A DNA stretch of 64,000 bases from Psychrobacter alimentarius. Lineage in GTDB: Bacteria; Pseudomonadota; Gammaproteobacteria; Pseudomonadales; Moraxellaceae. Positions 35,387-44,912 of the stretch are shown here, piece by piece. The translations under genes were made by a program, and so were the position numbers. The number at the start of each line of letters is the position of its first letter. Within the stretch, counting starts at the first letter, position 1. The stretch covers positions 1,240,001-1,304,000 of the forward strand of contig NZ_CP014945.1 in NCBI RefSeq assembly GCF_001606025.1, written 5' to 3'. The notes below the pieces were generated by a model. It was not told the DNA's origin, searched no databases, and saw only the letters and a program-made list of their open reading frames with translations.

Positions 35387-36886
35387 TTATGTAGCTTTTA
35401 CATCCATGATCTGTGCTTTTGCTTTGCCATCCTTCAAGACAATGTGTACCATTTGTTCAGTATGAAGCTGAGTACGACTGGTGAGTATCTGTTTGTCTTT
35501 TTCATCTGTAAGTAAGGTGTAGCCTTGCTTAAGTATGCGGGAAGGGCGATGTAGTAGCACAATGTCCCGCAGATGCTCGCTGTCTCGCTGCGCTTGTATC
35601 AGCTGCTGCTGAGTACGGTGCATGATGGCCTTGTGCTGATTGTTACTGTAAGTAGAAGCAATGGATAACTGCTGGTAAGCCGCGGCTTGAATCTGGGTAT
35701 TTAATTCAGCAGTTTGTCTTGCCGCTTGTTTTACTTGGCGCTGAGCACTTTGCTGAATGCTGCGCCACGCATAGTCACTGTCTTTTTGTAGAGCAGTTAG
35801 TTGCCCTGTGGTTTGCGTTTGTATTTGGCTTAATTGACGCTCTGCTCGCTGTTCCGCCATATTGAGTTGACGCTGGGCAGCTTGTTTGATCTGTGCTTGA
35901 TATTGCAGCGTCTGAGTGATCAACTGTGCTAGGTGGCTGCTAATGGCAGCGATGACTTTTGAGGGCGTATCAAAGCTTGTATGAGCAACTTCATCTAAGA
36001 TGACTTTGTCGCGTTCATGACCAATCCCTACCCAGACAGGAACTGGCTGCTCAGCCACCAAAGCGGCAAGCTCATAATCATTCAAATACGCCAAATCACC
36101 GACCGCACCGCCACCACGAATAATGACTAACAAATCAGGCAAGCGTCCGTACGTGTCTTGAAATTGCTGCTGGGCACTGACGATGGCTTGGCGTATTTCA
36201 GCAGGGGCATGATTGCCTTGAAAGGTCGCGTGATGGTAGTGAAAATGACAAGCGCCTGCCTCGGCTAAGCGATCGGCGTCCGCTTGAAAATCTCCTAATC
36301 CAGCGGCTTTTTCAGGCGCGATGACCAGCACGTGTTCGATATCAAAGGGAGCAGGGAGTTGCTGATTGAGGGTCAGTAACCCTTCACCTGTTAAGCGATC
36401 AACCATCTGGGCATATTGACGTGCCAAATCGCCTAATGTATAGCTAGGATCAATGTCTTCGATTGTGAGTGAGAAGCCATATTGGGCATGAAAGCCAGCT
36501 GCGACTTTAAGCAAAACAGTCAAATCGCGATCAAGTGGCATACCCGTCGCCCGCTCAAACTTGGCCAAAACACGCGCCGCTTTAAAGCGCCACAGATTGC
36601 CACGGCAGCTGGCTACGACTTTGCCATCGTCATCTTTTTCTGCTAATTCAAAATAATAATGACCGCCTTTACTCGACAGATTGCGAATCTCTGCTTTTAC
36701 CCAGACACGGTGGTCAAAGGTTTGTTTGATAACCATGTCAACAGCGGTCAAATAGTCACTTAACCGCAATACTGTATTTTCTAGATGGTCTTCTTGCTCT
36801 GCCAATTCGGCTTCCAAGGTCGCCAAGTCTTTGGCAGGGGTTAATACTTGAGCATGTTTGAGATTTGAAAGTTTGGGTTTGCGCAT
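35387..36886 (-). CDS. xseA: Exodeoxyribonuclease VII large subunit
   Basis: The catalytic subunit of the ssDNA exonuclease that acts in mismatch repair and damage processing. The 499-aa protein has an N-terminal OB-fold (about 35-135), the catalytic core with IIRGGGAVGDLAYLNDYELA and GIGHERDKVILDEVA near residues 240-295, then a very Gln-rich coiled-coil (about 320-440) and a small C-terminal domain. It is longer than E. coli XseA (456 aa), mostly in the coiled coil and in about 30 N-terminal residues. No clear ribosome site precedes the ATG. Confidence 0.95.
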   Translation of the reverse strand: MRKPKLSNLKHAQVLTPAKDLATLEAELAEQEDHLENTVLRLSDYLTAVDMVIKQTFDHRVWVKAEIRNLSSKGGHYYFELAEKDDDGKVVASCRGNLWRFKAARVLAKFERATGMPLDRDLTVLLKVAAGFHAQYGFSLTIEDIDPSYTLGDLARQYAQMVDRLTGEGLLTLNQQLPAPFDIEHVLVIAPEKAAGLGDFQADADRLAEAGACHFHYHHATFQGNHAPAEIRQAIVSAQQQFQDTYGRLPDLLVIIRGGGAVGDLAYLNDYELAALVAEQPVPVWVGIGHERDKVILDEVAHTSFDTPSKVIAAISSHLAQLITQTLQYQAQIKQAAQRQLNMAEQRAERQLSQIQTQTTGQLTALQKDSDYAWRSIQQSAQRQVKQAARQTAELNTQIQAAAYQQLSIASTYSNNQHKAIMHRTQQQLIQAQRDSEHLRDIVLLHRPSRILKQGYTLLTDEKDKQILTSRTQLHTEQMVHIVLKDGKAKAQIMDVKAT

Positions 36887-37245
36887 AATATTAGACCAAA
36901 ATGAGAAGAGCGTAGATGTGAGCCAAAATATGAAAGCTCTAAGTAGGGTATAGTTAATTTTTTATCAAGCGGACTCGATCAGTCTACTATTTTTAGTATT
37001 TTCACTTTTCTTCTGTATACCGGAGCTATAGTAAACTGATCATAGTTTAACGCAAAAGTACGGACACAAAAAGTAAAGCCAACAAGCGGCAATAAAATTC
37101 ATGCAAACTTGCTGGCAATAGGTAAGTTTATCGTCATTCAACAAAGACAATGCGAAACATATGTCCTAGCAAAAATGTCGTCTTGATGTCTTAGTCTCAG
37201 AGATGATCTAAGGCGTTATCTGAAAAATGAGACAACGGATATATT
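36887..37245. other. Intergenic region upstream of xseA
   Basis: No gene is seen. A near-perfect nine-base dyad (GCCAACAAG and CTTGCTGGC, 37078-37116) and an AAACT/AGTTT dyad near 37031-37050 are the only structures noticed. The xseA promoter should lie here. Confidence 0.4.
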
Positions 37246-37614
37246 TTATTGGCAACGGAAATTGATGGTGTACTCATAATCATCTTTACGTGATAAGTCT
37301 GGTGTGCCAGTACCAAAAATGGACCCAACAACCGCGCCAACTTGACCGACCATACGTCCAGTGCGCTCATCTAAAATCCCGTTATATTTGACGGTGTCAT
37401 TGACAATAATGACTTGTTTGCTTCGACAGGTTTTTTGTGCATTATCAATCGCATTTTGTTGTGCTTTGACTTTAGTATCTGCGATGCCAGTGGTTTCATA
37501 AACCGAGTTGGCACGCTGAATAACGGGAGATGAAGGCGTACTTTGGCAAGCACTCAAAGCAAGTGCAGCGGCTAAAGTGGCCGTCAATGTAACGGTTTTG
37601 TTCAAAGTATTCAT
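37246..37614 (-). CDS. Small lipoprotein of unknown function
   Basis: A 122-aa protein with a signal peptide and lipobox LSAC (C23). The mature part contains ADTKVKAQQNAIDNAQKTC and a Tyr/Asn segment ending in DDYEYTINFRC, with three cysteines overall. Similar short lipoproteins occur in Acinetobacter, to my recollection, without known function. AGGAA precedes the ATG. It is monocistronic and its location should be the envelope. Confidence 0.8.
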   Translation of the reverse strand: MNTLNKTVTLTATLAAALALSACQSTPSSPVIQRANSVYETTGIADTKVKAQQNAIDNAQKTCRSKQVIIVNDTVKYNGILDERTGRMVGQVGAVVGSIFGTGTPDLSRKDDYEYTINFRCQ

Positions 37615-37943
37615 AAATGATTCCTAATTTCTGTCAGTTGACTATCAAAGTTAAGCAGGTGTGGTGGGTTGCTCAATATAGATTATAAATCTAACTCATT
37701 CTTATCTTGGGTGTCTAGACTGTTATTGTGTGGCATGACCACTGCATATTTTATCTTTTATATTATGACTAGGTTAAGTTTAAAGGTATGTAAAACGTGC
37801 TGATACTGCCACTATTGATAGACTTTATTTGTCGCTATCTATCAAAAATTGACACAAGCTGCACGCTGACACAGCAAATCACTTGAAATAAAAACCATAT
37901 CTAGGATAATTGGTCTATTCATTCTTAACGAGTAAGCAATTTT
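37615..37943. other. Divergent intergenic region between the lipoprotein and alpha/beta hydrolase genes
   Basis: A 329-bp AT-rich stretch holding two divergent promoters by necessity. I see no gene, repeat or terminator in it. Confidence 0.5.
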
Positions 37944-38603
37944 ATGCAATTGATTCCTGCTCCTGCTGGCGTGCTCGAAGTCGACGCACTGTGGCAACAA
38001 AACAATCCTAATGACCCTAACACGGATACCGTGGCGTTACTTTGTCATCCTAATCCATTATTCGATGGGACGATGAACAATAAAGTGGTGACGACTATGT
38101 ACCGCTTTGCCCGTGATAGTGGGATGCATGTGGTACGTTTCAACTTTCGAGGCGTGGGTCAATCAACGGGCGAGCACGATTACGCGGAAGGTGAAGTGGT
38201 AGATGCGATGACCGTGTTACAATGGATTGCCGAACAAACCAATGCTCGTAAGTTATGGCTTGGCGGGTTTTCTTTTGGTGGCTATGTGACAGCGCGTGTG
38301 GCTGAGCAAGTAATTGAGGCCTCTCACATCTGGGGCGTAAGCGATTTTGAAATTGTTAATATTGCCCTGATTGCACCCTCTATCGAAAAAAATGAGAGTA
38401 GCGATATACGTTTGCCAGTTGATAAGACGTTTGAGATTTATGGTAATGCAGATGAAGTCATTGATCCCAAAAACATGCAGGCATTTGCTGATCATTTAGG
38501 AATTGAGGTCAGCGTCGTGGATGGCGCAGGTCACTTTTTTCATGGTCGCCTATCAGAGCTCAAAGGTTTGTTAGAAAAACACAGCTTTGGTAGTGAGATG
38601 TAG
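37944..38603 (+). CDS. Alpha/beta hydrolase
   Basis: A 219-aa cytosolic hydrolase of the short 'HPNPLFDGTMNNKVV' group. The nucleophile elbow is GFSFGG, the acid is in GNADEVIDP and the histidine in GAGHFFHG. The oxyanion region HPNPLFDGT near residue 34 is characteristic of these small hydrolases, which are sometimes called CocE/NonD-like. The substrate is unknown. It precedes zapE by 115 bp on the same strand. Confidence 0.9.
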   Translation: MQLIPAPAGVLEVDALWQQNNPNDPNTDTVALLCHPNPLFDGTMNNKVVTTMYRFARDSGMHVVRFNFRGVGQSTGEHDYAEGEVVDAMTVLQWIAEQTNARKLWLGGFSFGGYVTARVAEQVIEASHIWGVSDFEIVNIALIAPSIEKNESSDIRLPVDKTFEIYGNADEVIDPKNMQAFADHLGIEVSVVDGAGHFFHGRLSELKGLLEKHSFGSEM

Positions 38604-38718
38604 TTTTTCTCATTCGTCTTAGCGTATAGTCGTTTTATTTCATAAAGTTTTTGATGGCTTTGTCTTGATGTGATGAAGCCGAAACACGTTAGTACTTTCA
38701 TATTCATTTTATCCAACG

Positions 38719-39831
38719 ATGAGTCGTATTATGAGTTTATCTCCATTGCAACGTTACGAGCAAGCCGTCAGTACGGACGATTTTACTCAAGATGAACAGC
38801 AATTTAAGGCCATGAGCTACCTTGATGAGATTTATCATCAGCTCATCAATACTGCGCCGCAAAAAAAAGGCTTTTTTAGCTTCCTAAAGTCCAAGCCGAC
38901 CGCACCAAAGGGTTTGTATATGTGGGGCGGTGTGGGCCGCGGTAAAACATGGATGATGGACATGTTTTACGATTCTTTGACTATTGATCGTAAGATGCGC
39001 CTGCATTTTCATCATTTTATGAAGCGTGTGCATCAAGAGCTACATAAGCTACAAGGTGAGAGTGACCCGTTAGAAAAAGTCGCAGATATTATTCATGCAG
39101 AAGCCGTCATCATTTGTTTTGATGAATTTTTTGTATCTAATGTCTCTGACGCTATGATTTTGGGCGATCTATTTACCATGCTATTCAATCGTGGTATCAC
39201 ATTGGTTGCCACTTCAAACATTGAGCCGTCAGGGCTTTATAAAGATGGGCTGCATCGTGACCGTTTTTTGCCAGCCATTGCCGAAGTTGAGCGTCATACG
39301 ACAGTGATGAATATCGACTCTGGTATTGACTATCGCTTACGTGTGCTGCAACAAGCAGAACTTTATGAGTCGCCTTTGACCAAGGCAAACCATCACTGGC
39401 TTGCCAACCGTTTTGCCAGTTTGTCTAATAACCAAAAAATCAGTCATGCTCCGATTACGATTAATGGCCGTGAAATTAAGATTAACGCGCGTACTGAAGA
39501 CATCTTATTTTGCGATTTCCGTCATCTATGTATGGAGCCGCGTTCAGCCTCTGATTTTATTGAAATCGCTAAGCAGTTCAACACCGTCTTAGTCAATTCA
39601 GTACCAGCATTAGATGATGATTTGCGTGATCCGACGCGTCGTTTTATTTACCTTGTGGACGAGTTCTATGATCGCCGCGTAAAACTCTTGGTTCGAGCAG
39701 AGCAGTCGATTTTAAATCTATATCAAGGTGAGAAGCTGGCATTTGAGATTGAGCGTACGCGTTCACGTTTGCTTGAAATGCAGTCAGAAGATTATTTACG
39801 GATGGCGCACCGCGTCGAAGACGGCGCCTAA
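38719..39831 (+). CDS. zapE: Cell division ATPase ZapE (AFG1-like)
   Basis: A 370-aa AFG1/ZapE AAA+ ATPase that associates with the Z ring in gammaproteobacteria. Walker A is GGVGRGKTWMMD near residue 75, Walker B is ICFDEFFV near 134, and sensor ATSN and the arginine-rich RDPTRRFIYLVDEFYDR segment follow. Two in-frame ATGs (38719 and 38731) are possible, neither with a strong ribosome site. Length matches E. coli ZapE (375 aa). A terminator follows. Confidence 0.95.
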   Translation: MSRIMSLSPLQRYEQAVSTDDFTQDEQQFKAMSYLDEIYHQLINTAPQKKGFFSFLKSKPTAPKGLYMWGGVGRGKTWMMDMFYDSLTIDRKMRLHFHHFMKRVHQELHKLQGESDPLEKVADIIHAEAVIICFDEFFVSNVSDAMILGDLFTMLFNRGITLVATSNIEPSGLYKDGLHRDRFLPAIAEVERHTTVMNIDSGIDYRLRVLQQAELYESPLTKANHHWLANRFASLSNNQKISHAPITINGREIKINARTEDILFCDFRHLCMEPRSASDFIEIAKQFNTVLVNSVPALDDDLRDPTRRFIYLVDEFYDRRVKLLVRAEQSILNLYQGEKLAFEIERTRSRLLEMQSEDYLRMAHRVEDGA

Positions 39832-39855
39832 TAGGGATCTTTTAAACCCTTTGAT

Positions 39856-39896
39856 AAAACTGAGTGTCTATGATGCGTTCAGTTTTAGCTTTTTTT
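39856..39896 (+). terminator. Rho-independent terminator after zapE
   Basis: AAAACTGA pairs with TCAGTTTT around a loop of about 15 bases; AGC and seven Ts follow. Confidence 0.75.
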
Positions 39897-39988
39897 GATA
39901 AAAATGTATACGCTGACAAAAATTAACGTATAAAAGAATGAATGTATTAACACAAATAGAAATAGATAATAATAAATAAGGAATGACA

Positions 39989-40648
39989 ATGACCGAATCT
40001 AATAATGATGATAATGCAAAAAATGATAAAAAATTGGCCGTTAAGAACGTCACAGCTACTGATTCACCATTGGCTGCTGAGACGCTGATTGGTTGGATCA
40101 ATTCAAGACGCAGTATGGGCAACTTAGATGCGCCAGCACCGACGCGCGCCCAGATCGAAGCGGCAATCGAATGTGCTGCCACCGCGCCAGATCACAAAAA
40201 GTTGAACCCATGGCGTTTTATAGTGACGCAGGGCGAGGCTCGTAATCAATTAGGGCACGCATTGCTTGAAGCTGCTCAAGAAAAAGCGGAACAAGAGGGT
40301 GAGGTGTTGTCTGAAAAAGACATTAAAAAAACCCAAAGTATGCCACTGCGAGCGCCTCTTATCATTACGGTGGTCACTAAAATACAAGCGCATAAAAAAG
40401 TTCCTCCCTTCGAGCAGATGTTAAGTGCGGGTGCTGCTGTCCAAAACCTTATTTTGGCACTAAAAGCACAAGGTTTTAGTACTGTATGGCGTACTGGACT
40501 ACTATGTAACGAGCCTGCTGTGAAAGCTTATTTTGATGTTGGGTCAGATGATTATGTGACGGCTTTTGTTTATACTGGTACCAGCCCAAAAAATGCACCC
40601 ACACGTAAACCCATTGATATCGAGCCATTGGTACGATTTGAGTCATAA
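39989..40648 (+). CDS. Nitroreductase family protein, YdjA type
   Basis: A 219-aa FMN-dependent oxidoreductase. SRRSMGNLDAPAP and CAATAPDHKKLNPWRF are the FMN-binding motifs of the small YdjA branch; GAAVQNLILALKAQGFSTVWRTG follows. I prefer the second ATG at 39989 because AAGGA lies six bases before it; the first ATG (39983) touches that site. The first 30 residues are Asn/Asp/Lys-rich. The physiological substrate is unknown. Confidence 0.9.
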   Translation: MTESNNDDNAKNDKKLAVKNVTATDSPLAAETLIGWINSRRSMGNLDAPAPTRAQIEAAIECAATAPDHKKLNPWRFIVTQGEARNQLGHALLEAAQEKAEQEGEVLSEKDIKKTQSMPLRAPLIITVVTKIQAHKKVPPFEQMLSAGAAVQNLILALKAQGFSTVWRTGLLCNEPAVKAYFDVGSDDYVTAFVYTGTSPKNAPTRKPIDIEPLVRFES

Positions 40649-40776
40649 TATAGCTAAGCGCTGTCTACTAAGTAAAATTACCTTCTAACAAGACAGTCAG
40701 CCGCAGTAGCCAAACTTGGTAGGCACATAATGATACATTTTATGAATAATCAGTCAGTCAATATGGATAAAAGAAC

Positions 40777-42072
40777 ATGACCAGCCCAAATGATAGCAAT
40801 AAAAACATTGGCAACGATGACAATAACACAGAGAAGAGCACACCTGATAAGCAAAACAGTTTGTTACTAGGTATCATCGAACGTGCGACCAAATCCGGTC
40901 TTGGTCGTAAAAAACTGAACCCTAGTGCGGTCGAATCAGCAGTGGCAAAAAACATGGCAGAGATTCACAGCAACCCTACTAAGCTGCGATTGGCCTTTTT
41001 AGGTGGCGGAAGTTTTGGTACGGCAATGGCGAACTTGGCCGCACGAAATGGCTGTGATACCACACTGTGGGTGCGCAATAAGCGTACCGTGAAGGCAATG
41101 ATAAAAACTCAGACCAACAAAAAATACTTGCCAGGTTATAAGCTAGATGACCGTCTAAAATATAGTCATGACTTGGCAGCAACGGTAAAAGACAAGGACA
41201 TTGTTTTTATCGCTATACCAGGTTTGGCCTTCAGAGAAACCTTAAAAAATATTGCCCCATTTATTAGTGGTCAATCTATCGTCTCATTAACGAAAGGCAT
41301 GGAAAAGGACACGTTTGCCTTAATGAGCGATATCATCAAGGATGAGCTACCAGAAGTGAATTTTGGCGTGATGTCAGGGCCAAATTTGGCCATAGAAATT
41401 ATGAAAAATATGCCTTCTGCGACGGTCATTGCTAGTGAGTCTGAACCGTTACGTCATGCGGTACAAGCAGCGCTGCACAGTGCATTTTTTAGAGTTTTTG
41501 CCAGCGATGATGTCAAAGGCGTTGAGCTTGGTGGTGCACTCAAAAACATTTACGCGATTGCGATGGGAATGGCGGCGGCCTATGATGTTGGCGAAAATAC
41601 CAAAGCGATGATACTGACACGTGCTTTGGCAGAAATGAGTCGTTTCGGTGTCGAAGCAGGTGCAAACCCACTCACTTTTTTAGGGTTGTCAGGGGTTGGT
41701 GATTTATATGCCACTTGTAGCTCAGAATTGAGTCGCAATTATCGCATTGGTACGATGCTCGGTCGTGGCATGAACATAGACGCTGCTGTCAAAAAACTTG
41801 GTCAAACAGCTGAGGGTGTTAATACCATTCAGCAGGTACACGAAAAAGCGACCAAAGAAGGCATCTATATGCCTATTACTCACGCTCTGTATGCGGTCAT
41901 TTATGAAGATAAAGCGGCTCTAGGGGTTGCTCTACATTTGATGGAAGCTGGTTTCCGCAGTGATGTTGAATTCGTCATGGCGCATGACCATAGTAATGCG
42001 GCACTGACTGCCCATATGAAAACATCGAGTAGTAGCGCTGAAAATAATAAGGACGACACTGACCATAAGTAA
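40777..42072 (+). CDS. gpsA: Glycerol-3-phosphate dehydrogenase [NAD(P)+]
   Basis: GpsA makes sn-glycerol-3-phosphate for phospholipids. The catalytic protein starts near residue 68 with LAFLGGGSFGTAMANLAARNG (NAD site), followed by SGPNLAIEI, GVELGGALKNIYAIAMG with the catalytic Lys, and GLSGVGDLYATCSS. The protein is 431 aa against about 340 in E. coli: a 67-residue Asn/Asp/Lys-rich N-terminal extension and a 20-residue polar tail account for the difference. sixA follows 100 bp downstream, and a hairpin without T-run (42088-42117) lies between them. Confidence 0.96.
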   Translation: MTSPNDSNKNIGNDDNNTEKSTPDKQNSLLLGIIERATKSGLGRKKLNPSAVESAVAKNMAEIHSNPTKLRLAFLGGGSFGTAMANLAARNGCDTTLWVRNKRTVKAMIKTQTNKKYLPGYKLDDRLKYSHDLAATVKDKDIVFIAIPGLAFRETLKNIAPFISGQSIVSLTKGMEKDTFALMSDIIKDELPEVNFGVMSGPNLAIEIMKNMPSATVIASESEPLRHAVQAALHSAFFRVFASDDVKGVELGGALKNIYAIAMGMAAAYDVGENTKAMILTRALAEMSRFGVEAGANPLTFLGLSGVGDLYATCSSELSRNYRIGTMLGRGMNIDAAVKKLGQTAEGVNTIQQVHEKATKEGIYMPITHALYAVIYEDKAALGVALHLMEAGFRSDVEFVMAHDHSNAALTAHMKTSSSSAENNKDDTDHK

Positions 42073-42171
42073 AGCCATTGCGATTAATGCTGCATCATCT
42101 GATTTCATCATGCAGCAATAAAATCAAATTAAGCTATGCCTTGTACCCAAAAATATCTAACAAGGACTGTC

Positions 42172-42630
42172 ATGAAAATTATACTAGTACGTCATGGTCA
42201 AGCAGAAGATGAAACACGTCCTGATAGCGCCCGTCAGCTGACTGAATTTGGACGTAAGCAAGCCGCCCAAACCGCAGAATACGTGACAACTCATTATCAC
42301 CCTGATCGTTTTGTTGTAAGCCCTTATGATAGAGCGCAGCAAACACTGGCTGAATTCCAAGCAAGAGCGCCAAAAGTGCCGTCAACAACACAGAATAATA
42401 TTACGCCTTCTGATGATGCGCGCCAAGCTTTAATAGATATCGGTAATATCGAAGCGGATTGTCTTGTGGTGGTCTGCCATATGTCCATCGTTGCCTACAT
42501 TGCTGGATTACTGACAGGAGATTATCCTGAGTCATTTTCTCTGGCAGAAGCGCGCGTGTTCGAAATGGACTTTGTCATGAGCGGTATGGCAAAAGAGATC
42601 GACCGCTTTGTTCCTGATCAGCCTTATTGA
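42172..42630 (+). CDS. sixA: Phosphohistidine phosphatase SixA
   Basis: A 152-aa histidine-phosphatase domain with the RHG motif in LVRHGQAEDE at residues 6-9 and the second catalytic His in VVCHMSIVAYI. SixA removes phosphate from histidine phosphocarriers; in E. coli it acts on NPr of the nitrogen PTS. The start at 42172 has AAGGA upstream; the longer frame from 42136 lacks one. It follows gpsA and precedes gspL by 44 bp. Confidence 0.92.
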   Translation: MKIILVRHGQAEDETRPDSARQLTEFGRKQAAQTAEYVTTHYHPDRFVVSPYDRAQQTLAEFQARAPKVPSTTQNNITPSDDARQALIDIGNIEADCLVVVCHMSIVAYIAGLLTGDYPESFSLAEARVFEMDFVMSGMAKEIDRFVPDQPY

Positions 42631-42674
42631 TAATAGCCCTTCTATCATTGCTTCAATAATTAAGGACACGCTTA

Positions 42675-44006
42675 GTGTTACATGTTTGGTTACGAGCGCA
42701 GCATAGCCCACTAGCTGTATGGCATGAAGATGCACAACAATGGCAAACAGTCGATGGGTGGCAACAGCTACAAGCGCTCTATGGTAGTCATAAAAACAAT
42801 GCTCACAAAACATTGTGCTTGTATTTCCCTTCAAGCCATCTATTACAAGTCGATACGGAGTTTACGGCTGCCCAACTTAAACAACTGGGCATTAGTGGTA
42901 AGCAGTATCTATTTGAAGAGATGTCATTGACCCCAGTTGAACAATTGGCCATTCGACAAATCAGTCATGCCGATCGTCATCAACTTTATGCGTTGTCACA
43001 AAATGATATCGAGTCGTGGCAGCAAAGTACCAAACTTGCTGGTATGACCATCACAGCGCTACTGCCTGATTTTTTATTGCTGCCAACGCCAGAAGAGGGG
43101 GCAGGACAGCAAGTGACGTTATATCAAGACACTCAAACCATGCTACTGCGTCAATCTTTACGTCAAGGTATGGCGGTCAGCTATTTGCCATTGATTTTTG
43201 AGCGTTTCCCGCATCTTAGTGAAGTCAACGTATTATCGCCCATAGCGTCTTTTGAAGACACGTCAACGCTCTTCAACAGTAATCCTCTTACGGATACATT
43301 TGGTGACTCTATTGCATCTCATGACATTGGACTGCAAAAGTCGTCAACGCCAACATCGTCCATGCCAACTGATTTTATGGCACAAACCTTAGCAACGATC
43401 ACTGAGCATCAATTGTTATTGACCACACTGACAACGACGCCAAAACCCATTGAGAACCCTGATCGTCATGCGCTAAATTTCTTCATCAAGTCCACAGATT
43501 CACAATTGTCACCTTATTTGCGCGTGGCTATGATGGTCGCGCTGAGTGCATTGGTACTACAGATGGCGACGGATGGTGTGCAATGGTATCAATATAATAA
43601 TGCAGCTATCGCAACCAAGAGTGAGATTGCTAAGCAGTACCAATCGTGGTTTGCTGATGAGCCTTTGAGCACTCGTACAAAGCTACAAGTACAATTGCAA
43701 CCAAAATTGCGTAGTGACAGCCAAGCGCCTGATTCGCACATGGCTGCATTGGCTCGCATATCACCTCTTATCAAACAGTCTTCCTTGCATGCACAAGCAC
43801 TGGTGATGCAGCCTTCATCACTCAGCTTTACCTTGATAGCGCCTGACCGTACTAGTTTGGATACATTTACAAGCACACTGACGGCACAAGGGTTAAGCGC
43901 CAAGCTTGCGCAAGTGAGCGGCAATGAGCAAGGGCAGTTTAGTGGTCAAATCACGGTAAGCGTGATAGAAAATAACGATACGCAAGCAAATACGGCGGCA
44001 TCATAA
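42675..44006 (+). CDS. gspL: Type II secretion system protein GspL
   Basis: GspL links the GspE ATPase to the inner-membrane platform. The 443-aa protein has the cytoplasmic actin-like domain (about 1-265, with FEEMSLTPVEQL and LPDFLLLP typical of the family), one membrane helix (about 282-302) and a periplasmic ferredoxin-like domain (about 345-435). The start is a GTG at 42675 with AAGGA eight bases upstream; no suitable ATG exists. gspM follows, but the rest of the secretion operon is not in the window. Confidence 0.92.
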   Translation: MLHVWLRAQHSPLAVWHEDAQQWQTVDGWQQLQALYGSHKNNAHKTLCLYFPSSHLLQVDTEFTAAQLKQLGISGKQYLFEEMSLTPVEQLAIRQISHADRHQLYALSQNDIESWQQSTKLAGMTITALLPDFLLLPTPEEGAGQQVTLYQDTQTMLLRQSLRQGMAVSYLPLIFERFPHLSEVNVLSPIASFEDTSTLFNSNPLTDTFGDSIASHDIGLQKSSTPTSSMPTDFMAQTLATITEHQLLLTTLTTTPKPIENPDRHALNFFIKSTDSQLSPYLRVAMMVALSALVLQMATDGVQWYQYNNAAIATKSEIAKQYQSWFADEPLSTRTKLQVQLQPKLRSDSQAPDSHMAALARISPLIKQSSLHAQALVMQPSSLSFTLIAPDRTSLDTFTSTLTAQGLSAKLAQVSGNEQGQFSGQITVSVIENNDTQANTAAS

Positions 44007-44038
44007 TCTCTATTAGCCATGGCAAACAAGGTCAAACA

Positions 44039-44608
44039 ATGAAAAGATTACTACGCCGTAGCAAACGTCATAACGTCAATCCTGCATTCAGTAGCAGTAT
44101 AGAAACGCATGCATTATCAAAGCGCATTAATAACTTTCAAAATGTTTTGTCAACGCGCTGGCAGTCATTATCTCCACGTGATCAGTTGGCATTAATCATA
44201 TTGTCTACATTTTTATTATTATTTGTGGGTGGCTATGGCGGTTATAGCATTCACCAAGCGGCAAGTGATAGCAAGAGTGGCTATCAGGAGGAGGTGGCTG
44301 ATTATTTTTGGCTGCGCGCACAAGCTGGTAATATCGATAGCAATACAATGCAGGCCAACACGCCTGATGGTGAGGCATTGCCACCTGCTAATAGTGTGAG
44401 TACAGTGCTAAATAGTGCTGGTATTACAAACGCTCAAGTAGTGGCAGCTGGCGATGCTGTTCAATTGAGCTTTACTCATGGCAGTCAAGCAGTGGTTAGT
44501 ACAGCACTTGGTAAGCTTGAGCAGCAAGGTTGGCAGTTCACTCAATTATCCATGCAACAAGATCCCGCTAATAAGTCCATTCAGGTACAAGCAACAGTTG
44601 CCCTATAA
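44039..44608 (+). CDS. gspM: Type II secretion system protein GspM
   Basis: A 189-aa bitopic protein: a basic cytoplasmic N-terminus, one membrane helix (about 54-74, LALIILSTFLLLFVGGYGGY), and a periplasmic ferredoxin-like domain that pairs with that of GspL. The family's LSPRDQLAL motif just before the helix is present. It is 32 bp after gspL and clearly in the same unit. A MITE-like repeat begins 24 bp after the stop. Confidence 0.9.
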   Translation: MKRLLRRSKRHNVNPAFSSSIETHALSKRINNFQNVLSTRWQSLSPRDQLALIILSTFLLLFVGGYGGYSIHQAASDSKSGYQEEVADYFWLRAQAGNIDSNTMQANTPDGEALPPANSVSTVLNSAGITNAQVVAAGDAVQLSFTHGSQAVVSTALGKLEQQGWQFTQLSMQQDPANKSIQVQATVAL

Positions 44609-44632
44609 ACGGCTGTCTCTCTAGCCTTTTCC

Positions 44633-44777
44633 TATAGTCAATCCAATATAAAACCAAAGCAGTGCTGCCAACGTCATTTTTTCTTGCTTGCTATGCCTTC
44701 GCAGACAGAGGCTACAAAAATATGTCGTTGGCAATACATGATCATTGTTGTGCCTTTTTTATTTAGGATTAACTATA
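44633..44777. mobile_element. MITE-like 145-bp imperfect inverted repeat after gspM
   Basis: The ends are TATAGTCAATCC on the left and, read inward from the right, TATAGTTAATCC (11 of 12 identical), followed on both sides by an A/T-rich block. A second matched pair of arms is nested inside: TGCCAACG at 44666-44673 and its exact complement CGTTGGCA at 44726-44733, each continuing into CAT and a T/A run. The centre contains a GCCT/AGGC hairpin. There is no coding sequence. The whole stretch folds back on itself, as expected for a non-autonomous element or dispersed REP-like repeat. The TA at each terminus might be a target duplication, which is not certain. Confidence 0.6.
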
Positions 44778-44912
44778 CAATGATATCCTACTGTGATGGC
44801 TGATAACCGAAGCTGTTTAGCGCTTATTACTCGCATAGTTGCTGATATTGAAAAACCACTGCTCTGACACAATCAAATAATGATTAGTCACTGTCAGATA
44901 GGGATAATTACA

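Noticed and set aside
42088..42117. Hairpin between gpsA and sixA as a terminator
   Set aside because: An eight-base stem (TGCTGCAT/ATGCAGCA) is present but no T-run follows, so termination is not supported.
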